This document shows, piece by piece, positions 11,691-21,660 of a stretch of DNA of 64,000 nucleotides; within the stretch, counting starts at the first letter, position 1; every line of letters begins with the position of its first letter. The stretch is from Methylothermaceae bacterium (GTDB lineage: Bacteria > Pseudomonadota > Gammaproteobacteria > Methylococcales > Methylothermaceae). The stretch is from positions 1-64,000 of the forward strand of contig JALSIB010000025.1 of assembly GCA_026981855.1 (NCBI GenBank). Direction: 5' to 3'. The translations under genes and the position numbers were made by a program. The notes beneath the pieces are model-generated. The model did no database searches. It was given only the letters and a program-made list of their open reading frames with translations, and had not been told where the DNA came from.

Positions 11691-14600
11691 ATGAACGATA
11701 CATTGCAACCCGGCCGGGCCGGCTCGCTCCTCCACCCTGAATGCCCGACACCTTCCAATCCCGCCCTCCAATGGCGCGGACTGATCGGCAGCGCCCTGCC
11801 ACTCGCTCTGGCCCAGGCGGTACGGGAACAACGGGAACGACTGCTCGTGGTGGTCACGCCCGACACCCACAGCGCGCAGCAACTGGAACAGGCCATCGGC
11901 TTCTTCCTCGACGGCCAGGCGTCCGTGCTGCACTACCCGGACTGGGAAACCCTGGCTTACGACGTCTTTTCCCCCCTTCCTGAAATCATCTCGGAAAGGT
12001 TGAAAACCCTGGCCCAGCTCCCCGGAACCCGGAGCGGGGTTCTCATCACCCCCATCGCCACGCTGATGCAGAAGCTGGCCCCCAGAACCCACATCCTGGC
12101 CCAGAGCCTCTCCCTGAAAACGGGAGAACGGCTGGACCTGGAGGCGACCCGGAAACAGCTCGAGCAGTCGGGTTATCAATTCGTGTCCCAAGTGAGTCAA
12201 CATGGTGAATTCACTGTCAGGGGCGCCATTCTCGACCTTTTCCCCATGGCCAGCGACCACCCCATCCGGGTCGAGCTGTTCGACGACGAAATCGAATCCA
12301 TCCGCACCTTCGATCCCGACACCCAGCTGTCCATAGAAAAGAAAGATGCGATAGAACTCTATCCGGCCCGGGAATTCCCCACCGACCCCGAAGCCATCAA
12401 ACGTTTTCGCCGGGCTTTTCGCACCGCTTTCCCCGATCTGCCCGCATCCAACCCCCTCTATCAGGATGTCAGCAACGGTTTCCTGCCCGGCGGCATCGAG
12501 TATTACCTGCCCCTGTTCCTGGAAAAGACCGAAACCCTGTTCGACTATCTTCCGCGGCAGGTCACCTTCGCGCTGGCCGCGGCCCCCCATTTCGCCGAGG
12601 CCTGCTTCGCCGAAGTGGAAGAACGTTATCAATTGCGCCGCGGCGACCTCGACCGGCCACCGCTGCCGCCCGCCCGGCTTTTCCTCTCGGCGGAAGAATT
12701 ATGGCAACGCCTGAACACCTTTCCCAGAATTGAACTGTTCGAGGAATCGACCGCGCCGGTCAAAGTCGATTTCCCCACCCACCCGATCCCCGACATCAGC
12801 CTTCAGCCCCAGAAGAAAAGGCCGACGCAGGCGCTCGAGTCATTCCTTTCCGGACGCTCGAACCCGGTACTGTTCACCGCCGAAAGCCCGGGCCGGCGCG
12901 AAGCTCTGCAAGCAATGCTTGCCGGAATCGGGATTCAGGCGAAACCTGTCGAAGGCTGGAACGACTTTCTACAGGCCCGGCCCCAGGCCGGGTTGACCCT
13001 CGCCTCCCTGGAACAGGGGCTGGGGTGCGATGAACCGGCCCTGACCCTGATTCCGGAAGCGCTGCTGCAAGGCGAAAGGGTACGCCAGCGGCGCAAGGCC
13101 GGAGCGGCCAGAGAGATCGAAAACCTGATCGCGGATCTGAGCGAATTGTCCATCGGCGCGCCGGTCGTCCACCGGGACCACGGTGTCGGCCGTTACCAGG
13201 GCATGCAGAAACTGGAAGTGGGCGACGTCGAGACGGAATTCCTGACCCTGGAATACGCCGGCGGCGACAAACTCTATGTGCCGGTTTCCTCGCTCCATCT
13301 GATCAGCCGCTACAGCGGCGCCGACATCGAACACGCCCCCTTGCACCGCTTGGGCGGCGAACAATGGCGCAAGGCCAAGCGCCGCGCCCAGGAAAAAATC
13401 CGCGACGTGGCGGCGGAGCTGCTGGAAATCCACGCCCGGCGCGCCGCCCGGACAGGACTCGCCCACCAGCTGGACGAACAGGCCTACACGGCCTTCGCGG
13501 CCGGGTTCCCGTTCGAAGAAACGGTGGATCAGGCCAGCGCCATCGAAGCGGTGCTGAGCGACCTCCAGGCGCCGCATTCCATGGACCGGGTGGTCTGCGG
13601 CGATGTCGGATTCGGCAAGACCGAAGTGGCGATGCGGGCGGCCTTCGTCGCGGTTCACAATGGCAAACAGGTGGCCATTCTGGTGCCCACCACTCTGCTC
13701 GCCCAGCAGCATTACCAGAACTTCCGCGACCGCTTCGCCGACTGGCCGGTGCGGGTCGAGGTGCTGTCCCGCTTCGTCACCGCGAAGCAACAGAAGCGGA
13801 TCCTGGAAGATACCGCCGAGGGAAAGGTGGACATCCTGATCGGCACCCACAAGTTGATTCAAAAGGGCGTCCAATACAAGGATCTGGGACTGGTGATCGT
13901 GGACGAGGAGCAGCGCTTCGGTGTCAGGCAGAAAGAGCACTTCAAGAAACTGCGCAGCGAGGTGGACTTGCTCACCCTCACCGCCACGCCCATCCCCCGC
14001 ACCCTCAACATGTCCCTGTCGGGACTGCGGGACATTTCCATCATCGCCAGCCCGCCGGAAGGGCGCCACCCCATTCAGACCTTCGTCAGCGAATGGATCG
14101 ATTCCCTGATCCAGGAAGCCATCCTGCGCGAAATCCGCCGGGGCGGGCAGGTCTATTTCGTCCACAACAAGATCGAAACCATGGAGCGGATGGCCGAAGA
14201 CATCCAGCGCCTGGTCCCCGAAGCCCGCATCCGCATCGCCCACGGCCAGATGCCGGAGCGCGAACTGGAACAGATCATGCTGGACTTCTATCACCAGCGC
14301 TTCAACATCCTGCTCTGCACCACCATCATCGAAAGCGGCATCGACATTCCCTCGGCCAACACCATCGTGATCCACCGCGCCGACCTGTTCGGGCTGGCGC
14401 AGTTGCATCAGCTGCGCGGGCGGGTGGGCCGCTCCCATCACCGGGCCTATGCCTACCTGATCGTTCCACCCAGAAAAATGATGACCAAAGACGCCGTCAA
14501 GCGGCTCGAAGCCATCCAGGCTTCCGGCGAACTGGGCGCCGGCTTCCTGATCTCCTCCCACGACCTGGAGATCCGCGGCGCCGGGGAATTGCTGGGAGAC

Positions 14601-15149
14601 GAACAGAGCGGACAGATCCAGGAAATCGGCTTCAACCTCTACGCCGAACTGCTGGAGCGGGCCGTGGAGGCCCTCAAGGCGGGCAGGGAGCTGGATTTCG
14701 AAAGCGTGGAGGCCGGCATCGAGATCGACCTCAAGATTCCGGCGCTCATCCCCGAGGACTACCTGCCGGACGTGCATACCCGCCTGGTTCTCTACAAACG
14801 TATCGCCAACGCCGCAGACACCCAGGCACTGGAAAGGCTGCAAGTGGAAATGATCGATCGCTTCGGTCTGCTGCCCCAGCCAACCAAGAACCTCTTCGCC
14901 CTGGCGGAAATGAAGCTGAAAGCCGAATCCCTGGGAATCGAGAGAATCGATGCCAACCAGGGGGGCGGCCGGATTCAGTTCACCCCGGAGCCCGCCATCG
15001 ATGTCGAGGCCCTGCTCAAACTGGTGCAGACCCAGCCGGATCTCTTTCGCCTGGATGGCCCGCAAATGCTGCGCTTCCAGGCGAACCTGGAAGATCCCGG
15101 TGAAAGGCTGGCGTTCGTCCAGAAGCTGCTCGACCAGCTCACGCCGTGA
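11691..15149 (+). CDS. mfd: Transcription-repair coupling factor Mfd
   Basis: Mfd removes RNA polymerase stalled at lesions and recruits UvrA. The 1152-residue protein has the N-terminal UvrB-like module, the RNA-polymerase-interacting domain, and the RecG-like translocase with Walker A GDVGFGKT (about 637-644), the DEEQ box (about 738) and [18 protein letters not shown]. The C-terminal TRCF domain follows. Length is close to E. coli Mfd (1148). A TATAAT hexamer at 11636-11641 could be its -10 box, but no convincing -35 accompanies it. A copy of the dispersed hairpin repeat lies just after the stop. Confidence 0.98.
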   Translation: MNDTLQPGRAGSLLHPECPTPSNPALQWRGLIGSALPLALAQAVREQRERLLVVVTPDTHSAQQLEQAIGFFLDGQASVLHYPDWETLAYDVFSPLPEIISERLKTLAQLPGTRSGVLITPIATLMQKLAPRTHILAQSLSLKTGERLDLEATRKQLEQSGYQFVSQVSQHGEFTVRGAILDLFPMASDHPIRVELFDDEIESIRTFDPDTQLSIEKKDAIELYPAREFPTDPEAIKRFRRAFRTAFPDLPASNPLYQDVSNGFLPGGIEYYLPLFLEKTETLFDYLPRQVTFALAAAPHFAEACFAEVEERYQLRRGDLDRPPLPPARLFLSAEELWQRLNTFPRIELFEESTAPVKVDFPTHPIPDISLQPQKKRPTQALESFLSGRSNPVLFTAESPGRREALQAMLAGIGIQAKPVEGWNDFLQARPQAGLTLASLEQGLGCDEPALTLIPEALLQGERVRQRRKAGAAREIENLIADLSELSIGAPVVHRDHGVGRYQGMQKLEVGDVETEFLTLEYAGGDKLYVPVSSLHLISRYSGADIEHAPLHRLGGEQWRKAKRRAQEKIRDVAAELLEIHARRAARTGLAHQLDEQAYTAFAAGFPFEETVDQASAIEAVLSDLQAPHSMDRVVCGDVGFGKTEVAMRAAFVAVHNGKQVAILVPTTLLAQQHYQNFRDRFADWPVRVEVLSRFVTAKQQKRILEDTAEGKVDILIGTHKLIQKGVQYKDLGLVIVDEEQRFGVRQKEHFKKLRSEVDLLTLTATPIPRTLNMSLSGLRDISIIASPPEGRHPIQTFVSEWIDSLIQEAILREIRRGGQVYFVHNKIETMERMAEDIQRLVPEARIRIAHGQMPERELEQIMLDFYHQRFNILLCTTIIESGIDIPSANTIVIHRADLFGLAQLHQLRGRVGRSHHRAYAYLIVPPRKMMTKDAVKRLEAIQASGELGAGFLISSHDLEIRGAGELLGDEQSGQIQEIGFNLYAELLERAVEALKAGRELDFESVEAGIEIDLKIPALIPEDYLPDVHTRLVLYKRIANAADTQALERLQVEMIDRFGLLPQPTKNLFALAEMKLKAESLGIERIDANQGGGRIQFTPEPAIDVEALLKLVQTQPDLFRLDGPQMLRFQANLEDPGERLAFVQKLLDQLTP

Positions 15150-15156
15150 GCCGGCT

Positions 15157-15200
15157 CAATCGCATGAACCGATTTCCCCCTCTCCCAGAGGGAGAGGGGC
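15157..15200 (-). repeat. Dispersed hairpin repeat, copy A
   Basis: The unit reads AATCGCATGAACCGATTT, then a perfect 10-bp stem CCCCTCTCCC (15177-15186), AGA loop, and GGGAGAGGGG (15190-15199). Related units occur at 56592-56637 and 58420-58480 in the opposite orientation. A further inverted partial copy, TCATGCGATTG (15243-15253), pairs with CAATCGCATGA (15157-15167). It follows mfd and may also act as an mRNA 3' end, though no T-run is present. Confidence 0.7.
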
Positions 15201-15332
15201 TTCAAAGTCGTGCAAAATTAAGTCTGAACAGGGAAGTCGCGGTCATGCGATTGCCCTGCACCGTGACCAGAAGTCGGCCAACCTGTTAATATATGATTCA
15301 TCGTTAATCCACATTCCCAGGAATTCTTTGTC

Positions 15333-15737
15333 ATGAGCGAACAAAATGTCGGTATGGACGCGACCAATCTGTACCGGGAAGAAATCTACACCGACCTCCA
15401 GGCCGGCACGATCAAACGCATGATCCCCGTCACTCCGGAAGGATTGACCGATTCCAGCCGCAAGGAAGTTTATCTCGGCCAGGCCACCGTCCTGACACCG
15501 GTGGGCAGCCTGCCACTGAGCTTCGAAATAGAGGCCGGCTCCCTGAGCGAAGCGGTGGAGAAATATGGCGACGCGGCGGAGAAAGGTCTCCAGGAAACCA
15601 TGGAGGAACTGCGGCGGCTGCAGCAGGAACAGGCCAGCTCCCTGGTGATCCCCAAAGGCGGCGTCCCCGGCGGGGATCTTCCCGGCGGCGGCATGGGGGG
15701 CGGCTTTCCAGGCGGTGGCGGAATCAAACTGCCCTGA
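15333..15737 (+). CDS. Conserved hypothetical protein with Gly-rich tail
   Basis: I do not recognise a named family. The 134-residue product has no signal peptide or membrane segment, so it is probably cytoplasmic. Residues 1-100 look folded (YREEIYTDLQAGTIKRM, GSLPLSFEIEAGSLSEAVEKY), followed by a helical, Gln-rich stretch. It ends in a Gly/Pro tail with repeated GG and PGG units (about 108-134). Similar proteins occur, as far as I recall, in other gammaproteobacteria without assigned function. It is 12 nt upstream of the Uma2 gene and may be co-transcribed. Confidence 0.8.
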   Translation: MSEQNVGMDATNLYREEIYTDLQAGTIKRMIPVTPEGLTDSSRKEVYLGQATVLTPVGSLPLSFEIEAGSLSEAVEKYGDAAEKGLQETMEELRRLQQEQASSLVIPKGGVPGGDLPGGGMGGGFPGGGGIKLP

Positions 15738-15749
15738 CGTCTTGTTTCC

Positions 15750-16295
15750 ATGCTTCCCTCACACTGGCTGCCACACTACACTCTGGCCGACTACCGCCAA
15801 TGGCAGGGGGATTGGGAATTGATCGAAGGCGTTCCCTACGCCATGGTCCCAAGCCCGAGCTACCATCATCAGCGTGTCGCCACCCGGATCCTGGCCCGGC
15901 TCGAACAGGCCCTTGCCGACTGTCCCCACTGTCACGCCGTGCATGAAACCGACTGGATCGTCGCCGAGGATACGGTGGTACGCCCGGACATCATGATTGT
16001 GTGCGGCGAAGTGATGGGAGAGTACCCCACCCAGACCCCTGCCGTGATTTTCGAGGTGGTGTCACCCACCAGCGCCCTGCGCGATGAACAAATCAAATTC
16101 AGCCTTTATGCCCGCGAAGGGGTCTGTTTCTATGTTCTGGTCTACCCAAAGTTGCGCAAGGCAAGGGTTTTCCAGCACACGAATGGGGATTTCGTAAAAA
16201 AGAGGGATGCCGTCAAGAAACAGGAAGCGTTCGAATGGGACGACTGCAAATTCCAGCTCGACTTTTCCCGCATATGGGAAGACTCTCAACCTTGA
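15750..16295 (+). CDS. Uma2 family (DUF820) putative endonuclease
   Basis: This 181-residue protein belongs to the PD-(D/E)xK-fold Uma2/DUF820 group, common as scattered single genes of unknown role. It shows the N-terminal YRQWQGDWELIEGVPYAM, the acidic VVRPDIMIVCG and VIFEVVSPTS strands that supply the nuclease-type Asp and Glu, and a following Lys-containing helix. Nuclease activity is predicted from fold only. It sits between the unknown 15333 gene and csiV and ends 5 nt before the csiV ATG. A second family member is at 20772. Confidence 0.85.
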   Translation: MLPSHWLPHYTLADYRQWQGDWELIEGVPYAMVPSPSYHHQRVATRILARLEQALADCPHCHAVHETDWIVAEDTVVRPDIMIVCGEVMGEYPTQTPAVIFEVVSPTSALRDEQIKFSLYAREGVCFYVLVYPKLRKARVFQHTNGDFVKKRDAVKKQEAFEWDDCKFQLDFSRIWEDSQP

Positions 16296-16300
16296 GCCTG

Positions 16301-16819
16301 ATGCGTTCCAGTTGGCTTGTCTTGCTGCTGGGGCTGGCCCTGACTTCGCCCGCCGACGCGGCCCCCAACTTTTACCAGGTGGCCGTGGTGGTCTTCTCAC
16401 AACCCGTCGACAGCGAGGAAGACCTGCTCGACCAACCCGAAATCCCCTGGCCGGCCCGCTGGCGCGAAACGAAAAAACTGCCGGCGGCGCAATCGGGTTT
16501 ATACAACGCTTACGACCGCCTTCGCCGCTCCCGCAGTTACCATCCGCTGCTCCATACCGCCTGGATACAACCGGCGGGCCCCAACCGCGTCAACCCGCCC
16601 TATCATGTGGGCAGCGCCGACGGGCCGGTTGAAGGTGTGGTGAGGCTGCAGAGGGGTGAATACCTGCACGTGATCGTCGATATGGAATACCGGGGCCGCG
16701 ACGGCCTCGTCCACCGGTTGAGGGAAAAAAGGCGGGTCAAATTCAACGAGATTCATTATCTCGATCACCCTGCGTTTGGAGTTCTCATCCGCGTTTCTCC
16801 CGCCAACGCCTCCCCCTGA
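16301..16819 (+). CDS. csiV: CsiV-like periplasmic protein
   Basis: CsiV is a secreted protein described in Vibrio as peptidoglycan-associated and needed for growth with noncanonical D-amino acids. The 172-residue product has a signal peptide (about 1-20, ending PADA), then FYQVAVVVFSQP, EIPWPARW, the YHPLLHTAWIQP strand, RGEYLHVIVDMEY and the C-terminal RRVKFNEIHYLDHPAFGVLI, all typical of the CsiV domain. I chose the ATG next to the signal sequence; a TTG at 16292 or ATG at 16274 inside the Uma2 gene are alternatives. In pseudomonads the homologue lies beside mfd, as here. Confidence 0.88.
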   Translation: MRSSWLVLLLGLALTSPADAAPNFYQVAVVVFSQPVDSEEDLLDQPEIPWPARWRETKKLPAAQSGLYNAYDRLRRSRSYHPLLHTAWIQPAGPNRVNPPYHVGSADGPVEGVVRLQRGEYLHVIVDMEYRGRDGLVHRLREKRRVKFNEIHYLDHPAFGVLIRVSPANASP

Positions 16820-16874
16820 ACGACCTTCAGCCGGCAGATCCACGTCACTCCAACAGGTTGTGCCTTGATCCAGG

Positions 16875-16904
16875 GAGGCAGCCGGTTCGCTTCCCCCCTG
16901 CCTC
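16875..16904. terminator. Hairpin between convergent csiV and MTIP genes
   Basis: GAGGCAG (16875-16881) and CTGCCTC (16898-16904) form a perfect 7-bp stem with a 16-nt loop in the 106-nt convergent gap. No T-run follows on either strand, so termination is only a weak inference. Confidence 0.3.
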
Positions 16905-16925
16905 AAGAGATAACAGAGCGCTCAT

Positions 16926-17675
16926 TCAGTCGGAAAGCACACCGTCCAGGGAAGCGAAACCCTTCAGCAGCTTCCGCGCCCTGGCCATGCCCGATTCCAG
17001 ATGCGCCCGGATTTCGGACATGGAAACGATCCCGTCGCTCTTGCCCGCGGCCCAGTTGACCACCACCGCCAAACAGGCGTATTCCATTTCCAGCTCACGC
17101 GCCAGGGCGGCCTCGGGCATGCCGGTCATCCCCACCAGGTCGCAGCCATCCCGCTCCATCCGCCGGATTTCCGCCGCCGTCTCCAGCCGCGGCCCCTGCG
17201 TACAGCCATAACAACCCCCGTCGATGACCTCCACCCCCGCCTTCACCGCGGCCGCTTTCATCCACTCGCGCAGCCTGCGGCCATAGGGAAAACTGAAATC
17301 CACGTGGACGACCTCGCCGTCCCGTTCGAAGAAAGTATGGGCCCTGCCATGGGTGTAATCGATGAGCTGATCGGGCAACACCAGACACTGGGGAGCCATT
17401 CGGGAGGTGATGCCGCCGACCGCGGCCACCCCGATCACGTGGGTGACGCCGCTTTGCCTCAATGCGTACAGATTGGCACGGTAATTGATTTTGTGGGGAG
17501 GCACAGTATGGTCTTTCCCGTGGCGCGGCAGAAACACCACCTTCAACCCGCCCAGCCGACCGGAAACCAACGGCGCGGAAGGCTCACCATACGGCGTCGT
17601 CACCGTTTCCGCCTCACTGTCGGTCAACCCCTCCAGCGTGGCGAGCCCCGACCCGCCGATGATCCCCAGCCTCAT
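16926..17675 (-). CDS. S-methyl-5'-thioinosine phosphorylase
   Basis: This 249-residue member of the PNP/MTAP family probably phosphorolyses methylthioinosine to hypoxanthine and methylthioribose-1-phosphate, as shown for the Pseudomonas PA3004 type. Visible are the phosphate-site IIGGSG, RHGKDHTVPPHKINYRAN, YGCTQGPRLET and the purine-site GMTGMPEAALARELEMEYA with the NWAAGKS loop. Classical MTAP for adenine substrates is the alternative. Its ATG overlaps the hpt stop (ATGA), and hpt would salvage the released hypoxanthine. Confidence 0.88.
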   Translation of the reverse strand: MRLGIIGGSGLATLEGLTDSEAETVTTPYGEPSAPLVSGRLGGLKVVFLPRHGKDHTVPPHKINYRANLYALRQSGVTHVIGVAAVGGITSRMAPQCLVLPDQLIDYTHGRAHTFFERDGEVVHVDFSFPYGRRLREWMKAAAVKAGVEVIDGGCYGCTQGPRLETAAEIRRMERDGCDLVGMTGMPEAALARELEMEYACLAVVVNWAAGKSDGIVSMSEIRAHLESGMARARKLLKGFASLDGVLSD

Positions 17676-18223
17676 GTCTCCTCCCGGCGGGCATAGATGC
17701 CCGGCAGATTACGCAGATACCCCTTGTAGTCCATCCCGTAACCGAAGACATAACGATCGGCGCACCTCAGGCCCACATAGTCCGCGCGGCAGGGCTTGGC
17801 GACGGGCAATTGCTTGTCCAGCAGCACACCGATCGACACCGCCCTGGCCCCTCGCTCCAGACAATAATTCCGGATCGCGGCCAGGGTGAAGCCTTCATCG
17901 AGGATATCGTCCAGAAGCATCACACTTCGGCCACGCAAATCGACGCCGGGTTCATGCAGCCAATGCAATTCCCCGCCCTTGGTACCCCCGCGGTAACGGG
18001 TGACATGAACGCTGTGGAGTTCGAGCAGAAAAGGGAGCTTCAGCAGCAAGTGCCCCGCCACCACCACCCCGCCATTGAGGACACACAAAATCACCGGGTT
18101 GCTCGATCCAAGATCACGGGTCATTTCACTGGCCATGCGGGACAAGGCCCGATCGACCTCTTCCCTGGAATACAACAGCTCCGCATCGGCGCGGACCTGC
18201 TCGATCTCCTTCAGATCAACCAT
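17672..18223 (-). CDS. hpt: Hypoxanthine-guanine phosphoribosyltransferase
   Basis: The enzyme converts hypoxanthine or guanine plus PRPP to IMP or GMP. The 183-residue product carries the PRPP-binding loop VMLLDDILDEGFTL (about 100-113), a pyrophosphate-loop region CVLNGGVVVAG, and the C-terminal purine-site VFGYGMDYKGYLRNLPGIY. It lies between the methylthioinosine phosphorylase (ATGA overlap downstream) and a small membrane protein (8-nt overlap upstream), which supports a shared purine-salvage operon. Confidence 0.93.
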   Translation of the reverse strand: MVDLKEIEQVRADAELLYSREEVDRALSRMASEMTRDLGSSNPVILCVLNGGVVVAGHLLLKLPFLLELHSVHVTRYRGGTKGGELHWLHEPGVDLRGRSVMLLDDILDEGFTLAAIRNYCLERGARAVSIGVLLDKQLPVAKPCRADYVGLRCADRYVFGYGMDYKGYLRNLPGIYARREET

Positions 18224-18617
18224 CGCCTTCCCTTTCCCCGGCCTGTGGAACGGTTTCTTTCAGTTTCTCCAATTGCTTCTCGAGCTTTTCTATCAGGCGA
18301 ATCAGATTTCCGATCAGAATCCCTGTCCACACCCCAATGGCGAGAAAGCCGATCTCTTCCAGGACCAGGTCGCTCAAATGGGCGAAATAATCCATGATCA
18401 CGAACGCCACGATCTGCACCCCGAACACGCCGGCGATAATATTCACCTTTTGCGCCAGGGTGGTACGCGGAATCACCAGCATCGCCAGCACAATGCCAAT
18501 CCAGGCCCCGCTGTAGAGGAACAAGGTGATCTTTTCGAACTTGAACGCCCCGAAGAAGAGAATCAGAACGATCTGGGCGCCAAAGATGGACAGCAAAATT
18601 TTTTGTGTGGTAGTCAT
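18216..18617 (-). CDS. Small four-helix membrane protein of unknown function
   Basis: The 133-residue protein has four predicted membrane helices (about 6-24, 32-50, 58-76 and 85-104). A charged, Leu-rich cytoplasmic tail [16 protein letters not shown] likely forms a coiled coil. I do not recognise the family. It overlaps hpt by 8 nt and the nagZ stop by 4 nt (ATGA), so translation is coupled to both. Position suggests a membrane role tied to the nucleoside or muropeptide salvage around it, but nothing in the sequence proves this. Confidence 0.85.
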   Translation of the reverse strand: MTTTQKILLSIFGAQIVLILFFGAFKFEKITLFLYSGAWIGIVLAMLVIPRTTLAQKVNIIAGVFGVQIVAFVIMDYFAHLSDLVLEEIGFLAIGVWTGILIGNLIRLIEKLEKQLEKLKETVPQAGEREGDG

Positions 18618-19666
18618 GGAGTTCTCCGGTTTTGTTCTTCGTTCATTCTTTCAATCAAGGGTTCCAATCTTCTCCTGGCGGCCCGCAGATCCGCTTCGGT
18701 CAAAGCGGCGGCACCCGTCGCCAATCCGGCGATTCGCCTTCCCCGGCCGGCATCCCGTCCCACGCGCACGGTATCCAGCAAGAGGGTTCCCTCGTCAGGG
18801 CAATTGCAGGCAAGCAGCATATCACAACCCGCCTCCAAGGCCGCCTCCGCCCGGGCCTGAAAATCACCCACACAGGCCGCCCCTTCCATCGCCAGATCAT
18901 CGCTGAACACGGCGCCGTCGAAACCCATTTCCCGGCGCAGGATCTGCCGCAGCCAGACAGGAGAAAAACCAGCCGGAAGGGTATCGACCAAAGAATAGAC
19001 CACATGGGCGCACATCACGGCTTCAAGCCCATCGTCCATCAGACGGCGGAACGGCAGCAAATCCCGCCGCCTCAGCTGCTCCAAGGGCCTGGGGTCGTCC
19101 GGCAGGGTGACGTGGGAATCGGCCGCCACCCCACCGTGCCCCGGGAAATGCTTGCCCACCGCCGCCATTCCGGCGCGCCGCATCCCTTTGGCATAGGCCC
19201 CGGCCAGGACGGCCACTTCGCCGGGGTCGGAAGAAAACGCCCGGTCACCGATCACTTCGCTGACGCCGGCGTCCACATCCAGCACCGGCGCGAAGCTCAG
19301 ATCCACCCCCACAAGGCGCAGCTCCGCCGCCATGAGAAAGCCCGCCGCTTCCGCCACTTCCAAAGCCGTTTCACGATCTCCGCGGTACAGCTTTCCGAAC
19401 GCCTCCACGGGCGGCAGGCGGGTGAAACCGGAACGAAAGCGCTGAACCCGTCCACCTTCCTGATCCACCGCAATCAGCACCGGACGCCCCGCCGCCTGGC
19501 GAATCTGGCCGATCAACGCCTGGATCTGGGCCGGATCGACATAGTTCCGGCTGAACAAGATAATGCCGCCCACAGCGGGGTGGCCGAGCCATTCCCGCTC
19601 TTCCGGCATCAGTTCGGTTCCCCGCAAATCGAGCATGAAAGGCGCTTCATCCCATGGCTGGCGCAT
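18614..19666 (-). CDS. nagZ: Beta-N-acetylhexosaminidase NagZ
   Basis: NagZ is the cytoplasmic glycoside hydrolase family 3 enzyme that removes GlcNAc from anhydro-muropeptides in peptidoglycan recycling. The 350-residue protein contains [26 protein letters not shown] (with the catalytic His of the mobile loop) and FSDDLAMEG with the nucleophile Asp. The start was chosen at the ATG giving [10 protein letters not shown] because a strong GGGAGGAG site lies 7 nt upstream; the longer upstream extension has no family resemblance. It heads the four-gene salvage operon, divergent from the radical SAM gene. Confidence 0.95.
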   Translation of the reverse strand: MRQPWDEAPFMLDLRGTELMPEEREWLGHPAVGGIILFSRNYVDPAQIQALIGQIRQAAGRPVLIAVDQEGGRVQRFRSGFTRLPPVEAFGKLYRGDRETALEVAEAAGFLMAAELRLVGVDLSFAPVLDVDAGVSEVIGDRAFSSDPGEVAVLAGAYAKGMRRAGMAAVGKHFPGHGGVAADSHVTLPDDPRPLEQLRRRDLLPFRRLMDDGLEAVMCAHVVYSLVDTLPAGFSPVWLRQILRREMGFDGAVFSDDLAMEGAACVGDFQARAEAALEAGCDMLLACNCPDEGTLLLDTVRVGRDAGRGRRIAGLATGAAALTEADLRAARRRLEPLIERMNEEQNRRTP

Positions 19667-19717
19667 CGGAACTCTCCTCCCGTGACAAAATGATACTTTT
19701 ACGCTTAATCTATCCCC

Positions 19718-20770
19718 ATGAAAGCACCCCATAAAGGACGCGGCGCCGTCACCAACCCTGACGGCCGATACAACGACCATCGACACGAAGACTTCGACGA
19801 TGGCTGGGAAACGCGCTCGCAGGCACAACCGCCGCCGACCGAAGTCAGCCTGGAACACCCCCGCACCCTCATCTCCCGCAACCGTTCGCCGGACATTCCT
19901 TTCGATCGTTCCATCAACGCCTACCGGGGCTGCGAGCATGGCTGTATCTATTGCTACGCCCGCCCCACCCACGCCTGGCTGGGGCTGTCACCGGGACTGG
20001 ATTTCGAAACCCGGCTCAGCGCAAAACCCCAGGCGGCGAAACTGCTGCGGCGCGAATTGCAGGCACCCGGCTACCGCCCCGCCCCCATCGCCCTCGGCGC
20101 CAACACCGACCCCTATCAGCCCATCGAGCGCCGATACCGCATCACCCGGCAGATACTGGAAGTTTTGCGCGAATTCGGCCACCCCTGCACGATCACCACC
20201 AAGTCGGCACTGGTGGAGCGGGATCTGGACATTCTGGCTCCGATGGCGGAAAACCGCCTGGTACACGTCAACCTTTCCATCACCACCCTGAAGCCCGCGA
20301 TCGCCCGCGCAATGGAACCCCGCGCCAGCGCCCCGCACCGCCGCCTCCAGACGGTTGCCGAGTTGCGCAAAGCCGGTATCCCGGTCTCTGTCATGGTGGC
20401 GCCGGTCATCCCCGTCCTCACCGACCAGGAACTGGAAAGCATTCTTCAGGCCGCGGCGGATGCCGGCGCCCTCTCCGCCAGCTACATGCTGGTACGCCTG
20501 CCCCTGGAGGTCTCGGAGCTGTTCGAGGACTGGCTGCAAACGCATTTCCCCGCCATGGCCGACCATGTGATGAACCGTATCCGCGACAGCCGCGGCGGCC
20601 GCGCCAACGACCCGCGTTTCGGCCACCGGATGCGCGGCGAGGGCATCTTCGCCGACCTCATCGCCCAGCGCTTCCGCATCGCCGCCCGAAGGCTCGGACT
20701 GAACCGGCCGCTGGAACCGCTGGTCGCCAACCGTTTCCGCGGCGCCCCCCGGCAGCTGACGCTGCTTTGA
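19718..20770 (+). CDS. PA0069 family radical SAM protein
   Basis: The 350-residue protein carries the [4Fe-4S] cluster motif [12 protein letters not shown] (about residues 72-83; CxxxCxxC), preceded by [20 protein letters not shown], the hallmark of the PA0069/spore-lyase-related radical SAM group. A TIM-barrel core follows ([23 protein letters not shown]). The substrate is unknown in this family. It is divergent from nagZ across 51 nt and ends 1 nt from the convergent Uma2 gene. There is no obvious partner gene. Confidence 0.9.
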   Translation: MKAPHKGRGAVTNPDGRYNDHRHEDFDDGWETRSQAQPPPTEVSLEHPRTLISRNRSPDIPFDRSINAYRGCEHGCIYCYARPTHAWLGLSPGLDFETRLSAKPQAAKLLRRELQAPGYRPAPIALGANTDPYQPIERRYRITRQILEVLREFGHPCTITTKSALVERDLDILAPMAENRLVHVNLSITTLKPAIARAMEPRASAPHRRLQTVAELRKAGIPVSVMVAPVIPVLTDQELESILQAAADAGALSASYMLVRLPLEVSELFEDWLQTHFPAMADHVMNRIRDSRGGRANDPRFGHRMRGEGIFADLIAQRFRIAARRLGLNRPLEPLVANRFRGAPRQLTLL

Positions 20771-20771
20771 A

Positions 20772-21338
20772 TCAGCGCGCCACCACCCCGGCATAGATCT
20801 CCGCCAGCGGCACGGCGGCATCCACCGATACCAGATCGACCCCGGTATCTTCCGGCCCGTGGATCGCCACCTCTCCGAAAGCGCTTCCGGCACGCCGGAA
20901 GACCTCCACCCGAACTTCGTCGGGAGACACCAGCACGTATTCCCGGAGACTGGCGAGCTTCTGGTAATTGAGCAGTTTCTCGCGGCGATCGACATTTTCC
21001 GTGGACGGTGACAGCACCTCGATCACCAGCACCGGCGCTTTCAGGAACGAATCCTTCAGGTCGGCGGGCTCGCAGCTGACCACCACATCCGGGTAATAGA
21101 AGGCGTCGGCGGCCTCGATCCGCACCTTGACATCACTCATATAGGCGGAACAGAGCGTGCCCTGCAAATGTCGATGTAGAAAAGCGGCGATATTCAATGC
21201 CACCCGATTGTGAGCCAAGGTACCGCCCACCATGGCGAACACCCGCCCGGCCACGTATTCGTGGCGAATCTCGCTGTGCCGCTCCCCCTCCAGGTAATCG
21301 GCCACCGAAAGCAGCGGAACACGGGCATGCTGTGTCAT
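20772..21338 (-). CDS. Uma2 family (DUF820) putative endonuclease, second copy
   Basis: This 188-residue protein shows the Uma2 core: HEYVAGRVFAMVGG near the N terminus, FYYPDVVVSCEP and APVLVIEVLSPSTE as the PD-(D/E)xK-like strands, then REKLLNYQKLASLREYVLVSP. The ATG has GGGAG 6 nt upstream. It is only distantly similar to the copy at 15750, so the two are unlikely to be a recent duplication. It is convergent with the radical SAM gene and divergent from the VapBC-type pair. The role is unknown. Confidence 0.9.
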   Translation of the reverse strand: MTQHARVPLLSVADYLEGERHSEIRHEYVAGRVFAMVGGTLAHNRVALNIAAFLHRHLQGTLCSAYMSDVKVRIEAADAFYYPDVVVSCEPADLKDSFLKAPVLVIEVLSPSTENVDRREKLLNYQKLASLREYVLVSPDEVRVEVFRRAGSAFGEVAIHGPEDTGVDLVSVDAAVPLAEIYAGVVAR

Positions 21339-21426
21339 GACGAACTCCCTCGGTGAACTTCGCGCCTATTATGCCATCCCAGTTATGCTACGATTGTTGA
21401 AATTTTACATATCCACGAGGCTCATC

Positions 21427-21660
21427 ATGGCCACGGTCAACTTCTCCGTCCCTGACGATGTCAAAGAAGCCTTTTACAAAGCCTTCGAGGGTGAAAACAA
21501 AAGCGCCATCATCGCCCGCCTGATGCGCGAGGCGGTGGCGGAAAAGGAACACCAGCAGCGGCGCAAGACGATCATCGAGGAAATCATCCGTCTGCGCGAG
21601 CAAAGCCCCCTGGTCACAGACGAAGAAATCCGCAAGGCCCGAGAGGAAGGCCGATCTTGA
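21427..21660 (+). CDS. Ribbon-helix-helix antitoxin of a VapBC-type pair
   Basis: The 77-residue protein begins MATVNFSVPDDVKEAFYKAF followed by EGENKSAIIARLMREAVAEKE, a typical ribbon-helix-helix fold (one strand, two helices) for operator binding. A charged C-terminal tail probably wraps the toxin. The start ATG is preceded by CGAGG; in-frame upstream codons have no family resemblance. It overlaps the toxin gene by 4 nt. Autorepression of the operon is inferred from family behaviour; I did not find a clear palindromic operator. Confidence 0.85.
   Translation: MATVNFSVPDDVKEAFYKAFEGENKSAIIARLMREAVAEKEHQQRRKTIIEEIIRLREQSPLVTDEEIRKAREEGRS

Noticed and set aside
12969-15065. Long open frame (698 codons) antisense to mfd
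   Set aside because: It is antisense to a well-conserved mfd and has the typical low-information composition of a GC-driven shadow frame.
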